A DNA stretch of 22,253 nt from Bacteroidetes bacterium QS_8_64_10 (lineage in GTDB: Bacteria; Bacteroidota; Rhodothermia; Rhodothermales; Salinibacteraceae): assembly GCA_003022505.1 (NCBI GenBank), contig PXTQ01000024.1, forward strand, positions 1 to 22,253, written 5' to 3'. A program made the translations under genes and the position numbers. The notes below the pieces were generated by a model. The model was not told where the DNA came from. It searched no databases and saw nothing but the letters and a program-made list of their open reading frames with translations. Below, in pieces: positions 7,265-13,367 of this stretch; position 1 is the stretch's first letter, and every line of letters begins with the position of its first letter.

Positions 7265-7301
7265 GTTGCAGGTTGACAAGTTTGCAGGTTGCAGGTTCAC
7301 A
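7265..7301 (-). repeat. Period-7 array before the mutase-like gene
   Basis: On the plus strand the words are GTTGCAG, GTTGACA, one 9-base unit, then GTTGCAG and GTTCACA. On the sense strand of the gene starting at 7257 this reads as CTGCAAC-type words, ending 7 bases before the ATG. Confidence 0.6.
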
Positions 7302-7310
7302 GCGCTCGGC

Positions 7311-7952
7311 TCAATCGGATTGCTCGTTGCCGGTGGAGAAGTCGAAGATGGAGCGCTCTATGCGGTCCAGTTCGGGCAGCGAGAGGCGACGTTGCAGCGC
7401 CGTGCGCACGATGAGAGCGCGCAGCACTTGGTCGGCGGCAGGCAGCGGATACAGCGCGGACTGCGCCCGATGCACGAAAAGGGCCGCAAGCAGATCCGCG
7501 AGGCCCCAGCGCAATACCACGAAGCTCAACAGCCCGACAATCACGGCTCCTATGCGGCCCTCGGCGGCCAGTACGCTGAGGACGCCGGCGTAGACCAGTC
7601 CTTGCGCGAGTCCGCTTTTCGCCCGGCGAAAGACGTCGATCACTGGTCCGCTTGCGTAGGCGGGATACAGCAGCTTCCACGCCAGAAAGAACATCACGGC
7701 GCCCGCCGTCGCCCATACCGTCGGGAGGGCAAGAAGCAGTGCCGGAAGCGTCCAGAGCGTAGCCGTGCGTGGGGCCGCCAGCCAGTCGTCAGCCCGGCGC
7801 AGCAGCGTGTCGAGCGGCACCTCGCGCAGCACCGGTTCCGCCCACGAGCGCAGCTGCGCCTCCGTCGTGTGGTAGTGCGTTCCAGCTGCCGTCGTGAGGC
7901 CGTTTGGCAGCTCGACGTAGTATGAATCTTCGGGAATAGACGTGATACGCAT
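7311..7952 (-). CDS. Membrane protein of unknown function
   Basis: 213 residues from ATG 7952, with no other good start near it. The first 60 residues are soluble and read like a small binding domain (PEDSYYVELPNGLTTAAGTH). Hydrophobic segments lie at about 66-84, 84-98, 115-131 and 133-160, so three or four membrane spans are likely. The C-terminal 45 residues are charged and cytoplasmic in character (RTALQRRLSLPELDRIERS). I do not recognise the family. It is followed after 53 bases by the broken mutase-like gene on the same strand, and the two could share a transcript. Real coding is supported by the frame being intact over the whole length and the clear membrane pattern. Confidence 0.65.
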   Translation of the reverse strand: MRITSIPEDSYYVELPNGLTTAAGTHYHTTEAQLRSWAEPVLREVPLDTLLRRADDWLAAPRTATLWTLPALLLALPTVWATAGAVMFFLAWKLLYPAYASGPVIDVFRRAKSGLAQGLVYAGVLSVLAAEGRIGAVIVGLLSFVVLRWGLADLLAALFVHRAQSALYPLPAADQVLRALIVRTALQRRLSLPELDRIERSIFDFSTGNEQSD

Positions 7953-8062
7953 GGCGGCGAGACGTGCCCTCTTGAGCGCGTAGTCTTTGCAACGAGAGGT
8001 GCGCGCGGTGGTTTCAGTAATTTCTGAAAGCTGGGAGTTTTCTATGCGAGGCGGGCTGAACG

Positions 8063-8116
8063 TCCAGCACGATCAGCCGTTACGATGGCCTCCAGCACGA
8101 TCAGCCGTTACGATGG
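8063..8116. repeat. 26-base tandem duplication
   Basis: TCCAGCACGATCAGCCGTTA plus six bases occurs at 8063-8088 and again, identical, at 8091-8116 with a two-base spacer. The left copy runs on from GGCGGGCTGAACGTCC (8050-8065), a sequence also seen at 3220-3235. Confidence 0.85.
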
Positions 8117-8223
8117 GTACAAGCGACAACTTTGCAGGAAGGTGACGGTTGGCGCGTCCCTACTACTGCGCTGTCAACCGTGAATCGGGGTACCTGGACG
8201 ACATCGCTTTCGGCCCGGCGCAC

Positions 8224-8286
8224 CGTAAACGTATTGCGTATTGCGTAAAAAAGCACCCTTACGCTTTACGTTTTACGTTTTAAACA
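8224..8286 (+). repeat. Nine-unit period-7 array upstream of prfA
   Basis: Nine consecutive 7-base words stay in one register: CGTAAAC (8224), then two copies of GTATTGC (8231-8244), two intermediate words, TTACGCT (8259), two copies of TTACGTT (8266-8279) and TTAAACA (8280). It ends about 80 bases before the prfA ATG. Confidence 0.75.
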
Positions 8287-8364
8287 TTTATTCCGGCAAA
8301 CCAGTGAATAGAAACCGATCAACTTCTCGGTATGAAGAATCAGGCTTGACGAAGCACTACCGCC

Positions 8365-9447
8365 ATGATCGACTCCGACATCCTTGCCGACGTGAAGCGC
8401 CGCTACGACGAGGTGACGGCGCTCATGGCACAGCCGGATGTGGCGACCGATTCGAGCCGCATGGCGGAGCTGGGGCCGGAGCACCGGCGGCTGGAGGAGG
8501 TCGTCGACCGCATCGAGCGCTACGAGCGAATGCTTTCCGAACGGGAAGAATTGCAGGCGCTCATCGACGAGGGCGAGGACGAGGAACTCGCGGCAATGGC
8601 GCGCGAGGAGCTTGCCGAGATCGAGCGGAAGCTGCCGGAGGCGGAGCGCCGCCTTCGCATGAAGCTGGTGCCGCCGGATCCGGAGGACGAGAAGAGCGCC
8701 ATCGTGGAGATCCGTGCCGGGGCGGGCGGCGACGAGGCGGCGCTGTTTGCGGGCGACCTGTATCGCATGTACGCGCGCTTCGCGGAGCGCAAGGGCTGGA
8801 CAATCGAACTCATGGAGCGCTCGGAGGGCACGCACGGCGGCTTCAAGGAGATCGTCTTCGGCGTGCGCGGCGAGGGGGCCTTTGGCACGATGAAGTACGA
8901 GCGCGGCGTGCATCGCGTGCAGCGCGTGCCCGAAACCGAATCGAGCGGGCGCATCCACACCTCGGCGGCGAGCGTGGCCGTCTTGCCGGAGGCCGAAGAG
9001 GTGGACGTAAACGTCAACCCCGCCGACCTCCAGATCGACACGTTTCGCTCCAGCGGCCCCGGCGGGCAGCACGCCAACATGACCGACTCCGCCGTGCGCC
9101 TGACGCACGAACCGACGGGTCTGGTAGTGAGTTGCCAGGACGAGAAGAGCCAGCACAAAAACAAGTCGAAGGCGATGCGCGTCTTGCGGGCGCGGCTCTA
9201 CGAACGGGAGCGCGCCGAGCAGCAGGCCGAGCGCGACGCCGAGCGCCGCTCGCAGATCGGTTCCGGCGACCGATCCGCCAAAGTGCGCACGTATAACTTC
9301 CCGCAGGATCGCCTTACGGATCATCGGCTGGAGGGCGACGACAAAAATTACGCGCTGGAAAGCGTCATCGACGGCGACCTCGACGATGTGATTCAGGCGC
9401 TGCGTCTCGCCGAGAACGCCGAGCAACTTGCCAACCTGCACGAGTGA
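8365..9447 (+). CDS. prfA: Peptide chain release factor 1
   Basis: 360 residues, the normal RF1 length. RF1 recognises UAA and UAG and releases the finished protein from the ribosome. The stop-codon-reading tripeptide region is VPETES (PET at about 189-191, the P-x-T form of RF1 rather than the SPF of RF2). The catalytic GGQ is at 233-235 in SSGPGGQHAN. The segment HRVQRVPETESSGRIHTSAA is characteristic. GPGGQ rather than GAGGQ is usual in Bacteroidota. ATG 8365 gives the standard N-terminus and has no Shine-Dalgarno sequence. No prmC gene follows it here; the next gene encodes a secreted protein. Confidence 0.97.
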   Translation: MIDSDILADVKRRYDEVTALMAQPDVATDSSRMAELGPEHRRLEEVVDRIERYERMLSEREELQALIDEGEDEELAAMAREELAEIERKLPEAERRLRMKLVPPDPEDEKSAIVEIRAGAGGDEAALFAGDLYRMYARFAERKGWTIELMERSEGTHGGFKEIVFGVRGEGAFGTMKYERGVHRVQRVPETESSGRIHTSAASVAVLPEAEEVDVNVNPADLQIDTFRSSGPGGQHANMTDSAVRLTHEPTGLVVSCQDEKSQHKNKSKAMRVLRARLYERERAEQQAERDAERRSQIGSGDRSAKVRTYNFPQDRLTDHRLEGDDKNYALESVIDGDLDDVIQALRLAENAEQLANLHE

Positions 9448-9480
9448 GCGCAATTTCCGGAAGGCGCGTCTCGCGCTTTC

Positions 9481-9521
9481 AACTTGCAACCTGCCAATTT
9501 GAAACCTGCACCCCGTCAATC
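9481..9521 (+). repeat. Period-7/8 leader array of the secreted protein gene
   Basis: Words run in phase from 9481: AACTTGC, AACCTGC, then CAATTTG and two 8-base words, and the leader ends AATC before the ATG at 9522. Each word starts with AAC or a close variant. Confidence 0.65.
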
Positions 9522-10031
9522 ATGCGGCGACTTCTATTTTTTGCACTCCCATTCTTGCTGGGCACGGCGCTGCTCGCGGGCGACTGGCAGCGCGTCTCCT
9601 CGGAAGCGTGCAGCGCCTCGTTTGCGCTGCCCGGCTCGGCCAAAATGGATACCACCACGCAATCGTTCGGTAGAGAAGGCAGCGTCACGCGCTACAAATA
9701 CGTCGCTATTCGGGGAAACAGCCTTTACGACGTGACCTGCGGCGTCTACCCCGCCGCGCGGCTCCGCACCGATAAGCAGCGCCGCTCGGTGCTCTCGACG
9801 ATGACCAAGCGTCTGAAAAAGAAGGGCAAGGTCGCGCGGGCCGGCAAAAAGGAAGTGGCCGGACAGCCCGGACGTGAGGTGGTGGTTTCCGTTAAGGACG
9901 GTCTGGCGATGCAGCATCATCGCCTCGTTGCGGCGGGCAACCGTCTCGTCATCATGACGGCAGGACGCCTAAAAGGATCGGGCGATAACGACGCGCTCCA
10001 GCGCTTTTTCGATTCGCTTGAGTTCCGGTAG
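9522..10031 (+). CDS. Small secreted protein of unknown function
   Basis: 169 residues from ATG 9522. This start gives a clear signal peptide (MRRLLFFALPFLLGTALLAG); the frame is open from 9444 but the added 26 residues are only translated leader array. The mature part starts DWQRVSSEACSASFALPGSA, a 'W..v.s....sF.LPG' pattern seen in several small exported Bacteroidota and cyanobacterial proteins whose role is unknown to me. Two cysteines (in SEACSAS and DVTCGV) could form a disulphide. The segment around TKRLKKKGKVARAGKKEV is strongly basic, unlike the acidic neighbours. The protein ends with FFDSLEFR. Probably periplasmic. Confidence 0.7.
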   Translation: MRRLLFFALPFLLGTALLAGDWQRVSSEACSASFALPGSAKMDTTTQSFGREGSVTRYKYVAIRGNSLYDVTCGVYPAARLRTDKQRRSVLSTMTKRLKKKGKVARAGKKEVAGQPGREVVVSVKDGLAMQHHRLVAAGNRLVIMTAGRLKGSGDNDALQRFFDSLEFR

Positions 10032-10112
10032 CATTACCCGCTCTTTGCAATCGACCCGGACCGGCGTGCCACCACCTTGCATAAAACGCCTTCCGAAAAC
10101 AAGCGAGCCAAC

Positions 10113-10141
10113 AACCGCTCAACCGACAACCACCAACCAGC
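10113..10141 (+). repeat. AACC period-7 leader array
   Basis: AACCGCTC is followed by three exact 7-base words beginning AACC (AACCGAC, AACCACC, AACCAGC at 10121-10141), and the next base is the A of the ATG at 10142. This is the cleanest example of an AACC array abutting a start codon. Confidence 0.75.
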
Positions 10142-10468
10142 ATGCCTGACAAGAAAGAAGCCGCCCTCCAACTCGAAAACGCGAAGGACGACCTGGAGGC
10201 ACAGATCAAAGAGACCGTGGAGGAACAGGAGCAACCCGGCAAGCCGGAGCGCGTCAACGTGCGCCTCGGCGACGACCCAGAGACGGGCGGCAGCGACGAG
10301 GGCGATACGGCGCTCATCAGCAAGATCCGCGCGCTCGTCGACGACTTCGAGCGAGGAGCCACCGTGCAGACGGCGGGCGTGACGGTGCGGCGCGTCACGG
10401 CGCTCGACTCCGACGCCGACGGCGAGGCCGCCGTAGACGTGGAGTACGACTACGACGTGCAGGAATGA
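10142..10468 (+). CDS. Small acidic protein, unknown function
   Basis: 108 residues. The first 45 residues form a charged helical stretch (LENAKDDLEAQIKETVEEQE), the middle is Gly/Asp-rich, and the end (VRRVTALDSDADGEAAVDVE) looks like a pair of beta strands. It is very acidic, with no signal peptide or membrane segment. I do not recognise a domain. The start is supported by the AACC leader array directly before ATG 10142, the same leader type as rpsR and the secreted protein gene. Codon use is like the neighbours. Confidence 0.6.
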   Translation: MPDKKEAALQLENAKDDLEAQIKETVEEQEQPGKPERVNVRLGDDPETGGSDEGDTALISKIRALVDDFERGATVQTAGVTVRRVTALDSDADGEAAVDVEYDYDVQE

Positions 10469-10545
10469 CAATTGCCGATTTGCGATTTTCGATTGGCTGC
10501 TAAGCGTAAGTCGGCAGTCGCTACTCGGCACTTGCCACTCCCTGC
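10469..10545 (+). repeat. Eleven-unit period-7 array after a stop codon
   Basis: It begins directly after the stop codon of the acidic protein. Eleven 7-base words hold one register: CAATTGC (10469), CGATTTG (10476), then two more CGATT words, two others, and a second family from 10511 (TCGGCAG, TCGCTAC) ending with TCCCTGC (10539-10545). Confidence 0.75.
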
Positions 10546-10897
10546 GGTCTTCCACACATACGCACTTCCATACTTTTTCACGCCCGGTCTCGGATCCGGG
10601 AGGCGGGCCGCGCTATATGATCCCGCCGACACGCTTTCGCCCTGCTCTCGCTCGCGCGAGGGCCTTAACAGACCACAGGGGTCTTTTAGCGCAGCCTCAA
10701 CGGGTACGTTTGGGAACGACGGTATGCACCCAGCCAGCACGCAAGCGTTGACTCGAAGGAAGAACGGGTGAGAGGGCGCTTTGCACGCTCAACCTTCTCT
10801 TTCCTGCCCCGTTGCTCTCGTTCGGAAAAGTGTGAGCGGTAAGGTCTTCTGTGGAGACGATATAGCTGAAACAACCATTTGAGACTGCCTCAGAGAC
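10546..10897. other. rpsF leader region without a gene
   Basis: A 99-codon open frame at 10472-10771 looks non-coding: it starts inside the repeat array and has no recognisable domain. The region has short GC-rich inverted repeats (CCCGG/CCGGG near 10583-10605, AGACC/GGTCT at 10670-10684) and a promoter-like box at 10705-10712. The 185 bases between that box and rpsF are room for an mRNA leader. Whether it contains the S6:S18-binding leader known from other bacteria I could not decide by eye. Confidence 0.45.
10683..10712 (+). promoter_or_regulatory. Possible promoter for rpsF-rpsR-rplI
   Basis: TACGTTTG at 10705-10712 is an exact match to the Bacteroidota -7 consensus TAnnTTTG. About 18-19 bases upstream is TTTTAG (10684-10689), only a partial match to the -33 TTTG. 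The box lies 186 bases before the rpsF ATG. Confidence 0.4.
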
Positions 10898-11260
10898 ATG
10901 CCCACTTACGAGCTTACCTACATCATCAATCCCGTCATCAAGGATCAACAGACGAACCAGTTGGTCCAGCGCATCACCAACTTTCTGGAAGACAGCGACG
11001 CGAATATTCTGGACGTGGACGAGTGGGGCACGCAGCGAATGGCCTATACTATCGACCGCAAGCGCAGCGGCTACTACGTCAACGTGTTCTTCGAAGCGCC
11101 GGGGTCGCTCATCAGCGAACTGGAGCGCACGCTTAATCTGGAGAACAATGTGTTGCGCTACCTGACAATGCGTCTGGACGCGAAGGCGATAGCGCACCGC
11201 GAAAAGCAGCAGCGCGCATCGGCAGCGGTGGAGGAGGAAGAGGAAGCTGAAGAGGCGTGA
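10898..11260 (+). CDS. rpsF: 30S ribosomal protein S6
   Basis: 120 residues. The N-terminus MPTYELTYIINPVIKDQQTN and the segment WGTQRMAYTIDRKRSGYYVN are clear S6 signatures, and LNLENNVLRYLTMRL closes the fold. S6 pairs with S18 on the platform of the small ribosomal subunit. The last 15 residues are almost all Glu and Ala (EEEEEAEEA), a variable tail as in other S6 proteins but notably acidic. It heads the rpsF-rpsR-rplI cluster, with a 190-base gap before rpsR where many bacteria have ssb or almost no gap. Confidence 0.97.
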   Translation: MPTYELTYIINPVIKDQQTNQLVQRITNFLEDSDANILDVDEWGTQRMAYTIDRKRSGYYVNVFFEAPGSLISELERTLNLENNVLRYLTMRLDAKAIAHREKQQRASAAVEEEEEAEEA

Positions 11261-11264
11261 GTTC

Positions 11265-11326
11265 GGGCGTTTTGTGCGTTAGGGTGTTTCCGCGTTTCGC
11301 GTTGGCGCGTTCTGGGGTTGTGCGTT
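11265..11326 (+). repeat. GCGTT-word array after rpsF
   Basis: Units ending in CGTT or close variants (GGTT, TGTT) follow at 7, 9, 8, 8, 7, 8, 8 and 7 bases: for example GTGCGTT near 11274-11280, TCGCGTT at 11297-11303, and GTGCGTT again at 11320-11326. The period is looser than in the other arrays. Confidence 0.6.
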
Positions 11327-11376
11327 CCAGCCGTCTGACTCGCTGCCGTGCAGCTTAAAGGACTTGGACAGACTTG

Positions 11377-11450
11377 ATGAACTCTAACTTGCTAACCGCC
11401 CAACCGCTAACCTCAAACCACCAACCCAACCATAAACCAGCAAACCAGTC
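11377..11450 (+). repeat. AACC-word leader array of rpsR
   Basis: From about 11380 to the ATG at 11451 the sense strand is a run of words centred on AACC or AAACC, mostly 7 bases apart (GCTAACC, GCCCAACC, GCTAACC near 11391-11412, then AAACCAC-type words). The sequence is poor in G and should be unstructured as RNA. Confidence 0.7.
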
Positions 11451-11666
11451 ATGGCCGTTTCCCGCGAGCGTTTCCGCGTTGACGATCCGAGCTTCGTAGA
11501 CTACAAAGACACCGACAAGCTGGAGCGCTTCACCAACGATCAGGGCAAGATCCTGCCACGCCGCGTGACCGGCGTGTCCGCGAGTTTTCAGCGCCAGCTT
11601 TCGCAAGCCATCAAGCGCGCCCGCCACCTCGCGCTCATCCCGTACGTTGACGACAACATCCGGTAA
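11451..11666 (+). CDS. rpsR: 30S ribosomal protein S18
   Basis: 71 residues. The core FVDYKDTDKLERFTNDQGKI, followed by LPRRVTGVSASFQRQLSQAI and KRARHLALIPY, is the classical S18 sequence. S18 binds S6 and 16S rRNA on the 30S platform. The start at ATG 11451 is fixed by the AACC leader array directly before it. rplI follows 85 bases later with no terminator between, consistent with cotranscription. Confidence 0.97.
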   Translation: MAVSRERFRVDDPSFVDYKDTDKLERFTNDQGKILPRRVTGVSASFQRQLSQAIKRARHLALIPYVDDNIR

Positions 11667-11751
11667 GCCTCTGCCGAGGAAGGGCGCGTCTCAACGGGTC
11701 CTCGTGCTCCCGAACTGCCGTATCGCTGCAACTTCATAAGAGCGACTTTTC

Positions 11752-12207
11752 ATGAAAATCCTCCTGAAGAAAAATGTAGACAAGCTCGGCTCCGAGGGCG
11801 AGATCGTCGAGGTCAAAGACGGCTACGCGCGCAACTATCTGATCCCGCAGGGCATGGCGCGCATGGCGACCGAGGGGGTCGTGAAGGCGTACCGCGAAGA
11901 GCGGCGGCAGCAGGCGCGCAAGCGAGCGCACGTCCAGGAAGAGGCCGAGCGCGTTGCCGAGGAGCTGGGCGACCTCGATCTGACGGTCCGAGCGAAGGTG
12001 GGCGAGGGCGACCGCATCTTCGGCTCCGTCACCACGCAGCAGGTGGCCGTGGAGCTTGCCAAGCACGGTTTCGAGATCGACCGCCGCGACATCGAGCTGG
12101 TCGAGGACATCCGCAACTTGGGCACCTACCACGCGGAAGTCGACCTGCACAAAGAGGTCACGGGTAAGCTCACGATTCACGTCGAGCCTGAAGAGGAAGA
12201 AAGCTGA
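11752..12207 (+). CDS. rplI: 50S ribosomal protein L9
   Basis: 151 residues, typical length. The N-terminal domain reads MKILLKKNVDKLGSEGEIVE, then VKDGYARNYLIPQGMA at about 22-37, the rRNA-binding L9 signature. A long charged helix (about 42-75, REERRQQARKRAHVQEEAER) connects to the C-terminal domain with IFGSVTTQQVA. It ends in an acidic run (EPEEEES). No Shine-Dalgarno sequence precedes ATG 11752. A strong intrinsic terminator follows 36 bases after the stop, closing the ribosomal cluster. Confidence 0.97.
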   Translation: MKILLKKNVDKLGSEGEIVEVKDGYARNYLIPQGMARMATEGVVKAYREERRQQARKRAHVQEEAERVAEELGDLDLTVRAKVGEGDRIFGSVTTQQVAVELAKHGFEIDRRDIELVEDIRNLGTYHAEVDLHKEVTGKLTIHVEPEEEES

Positions 12208-12242
12208 CGGATCGTCTTCTTTGCCGGACAACAACTTTTTCG

Positions 12243-12284
12243 GAGCGCTCGTTGACTGTTTCAGCGGGCGCTCTTTTTTATTTT
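12243..12284 (+). terminator. Intrinsic terminator of the rpsF-rpsR-rplI cluster
   Basis: GAGCGCTCG (12243-12251) pairs with CGGGCGCTC (12265-12273) in a 9-bp stem with one G-T pair and a 13-base loop. It is followed at once by TTTTTTATTTT. This is the best terminator in the window. Confidence 0.92.
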
Positions 12285-12533
12285 GATCGCGCAAATCGCA
12301 CGTCGTCCAACTCAACGCCTGATCGGGCTGTCGTGGGTATCTTGCTGTATCCCCCCACGGGTCCCGCACTGGATGAAGCGCTCCGCTTGCTCGGCTTGTA
12401 CGGCGAAAGTGAAAAGCCGCGTGTTAAATCACGAAAATCTTGAAACGGCGCGTGCGTCAGTAGGTTGTACTGTCGTCATTCCCACCGTTTAGCGCGCCAC
12501 CCTCTGCCTTCTGACGTGGAGACAAACCCGTCT

Positions 12534-13100
12534 ATGTCAGAGCTGTCCGTCAACGTCACCCGTTTGCTCAGTCGCCTCGGTGAGGGCGAGCAGCAAGCGC
12601 TCGACAAACTGTTCCCGGCTGTCTACGGCGAGCTGCGCCGCATAGCGCACGTGCAGCGCCACGGCGAGTCCTCGGAGACGCTCAACACGACGGCCCTCGT
12701 GCACGAGGCGTATTTCAAACTCGTCGACCACAACGAGGTGGACTGGCGAGACCGCACGCACTTCTTCGCTGTGGCTGCCCGCGCGATGCGGCAGGTGCTG
12801 GTCGATCACGCGCGCAAGCGCAGCGCCAAAAAACGCGGGGGAAAAACGCCTAATCTGTCGCTGGAAGACGCGCCTCCCGCCAAAGGCACCGACCACTACG
12901 ACGACACGCTCCTGGTGCTGGAAGAGGCGCTCCAGAAGCTGGAAGAAATGGACGAGCGGCAGGGCAAGGTCGTCGAATGTCGCTTCTTCGCTGGCCTCAC
13001 TGTTGAGGAGACGGCCCAGGCACTGGACGTATCGCCCTCGACGGTTAAACGCGACTGGCGCACGGCGAAGGCGTGGCTCTATCGCGAGATGGATCAGTGA
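12534..13100 (+). CDS. ECF-type RNA polymerase sigma factor paired with a Ser/Thr kinase
   Basis: 188 residues from ATG 12534; an upstream ATG at 12465 adds residues without sense. The layout is that of the 'sigma-70 ECF, acidobacterial type' family: VTRLLSRLGEGEQQALDKLF, then region 2 with TALVHEAYFKLV and THFFAVAARAMRQVLVDHAR, then region 4 with FAGLTVEETAQALDVSPSTV and a final WLYREM. Region 2.2, which in most ECF factors carries acidic D-A-E-D residues before LVQE, reads NTTA before LVHE (residues 51-54). The next gene, 267 bases on, is a membrane Ser/Thr kinase, and no anti-sigma factor is seen. The likely role is transcription of a regulon switched by kinase signals (inference). Confidence 0.88.
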   Translation: MSELSVNVTRLLSRLGEGEQQALDKLFPAVYGELRRIAHVQRHGESSETLNTTALVHEAYFKLVDHNEVDWRDRTHFFAVAARAMRQVLVDHARKRSAKKRGGKTPNLSLEDAPPAKGTDHYDDTLLVLEEALQKLEEMDERQGKVVECRFFAGLTVEETAQALDVSPSTVKRDWRTAKAWLYREMDQ

Positions 13101-13168
13101 AGCGAGCGTGAAAACGCCCGGCGCGTGACCTTTCGTGACCGGCTATTTCGCATGTACTGATACGGAGG

Positions 13169-13190
13169 TACTGCGCTGTCAAGCCTGATT
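13169..13190. repeat. Dispersed intergenic repeat
   Basis: TACTGCGCTGTCAA (13169-13182) is identical to 8164-8177. The overlapping TGTCAAGCCTGATT (13177-13190) matches 1891-1904 in 13 of 14 bases. All three copies are in gaps between genes. Confidence 0.6.
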
Positions 13191-13367
13191 CTTCGTACGA
13201 GCCGGCTTATCGTTCAATTTGCGAGTCGCCAGCATGAGGGCATGAAACGCATTGCGCGAGGGTGCTTCCTCTTACGTTCCCCTGTCCTGAATGCGGCCTC
13301 GTTCTATAGCCAAAATCACAGTTGACACCGCAGTGCTCGGTTCATCGAGCCAACGAGCTGCACAGTC

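Larger units (their letters stand above)
7953..8364. other. Divergent intergenic region with repeats
   Basis: This 412-base gap separates the membrane gene (minus) from prfA (plus) and should hold both promoters. It contains TTTCAG/CTGAAA inverted 6-mers (8012-8029), a 26-base tandem duplication (8063-8116), TACTGCGCTGTCAA (8164-8177, repeated exactly at 13169-13182) and the period-7 array 8224-8286. No protein-coding sense was seen in any frame. Confidence 0.6.

Noticed and set aside
8241..9296. Long open frame overlapping prfA in another frame
   Set aside because: Arginine- and glycine-rich shadow of prfA, typical of high-GC coding DNA.
10472..10771. 99-codon open frame before rpsF
   Set aside because: Starts inside the period-7 array, overlaps the likely rpsF promoter and has no protein-like pattern.
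13324..13329. TTGACA as a -35 promoter box before the kinase
   Set aside because: No matching -10 box at a proper distance, and Bacteroidota main promoters do not use TTGACA.
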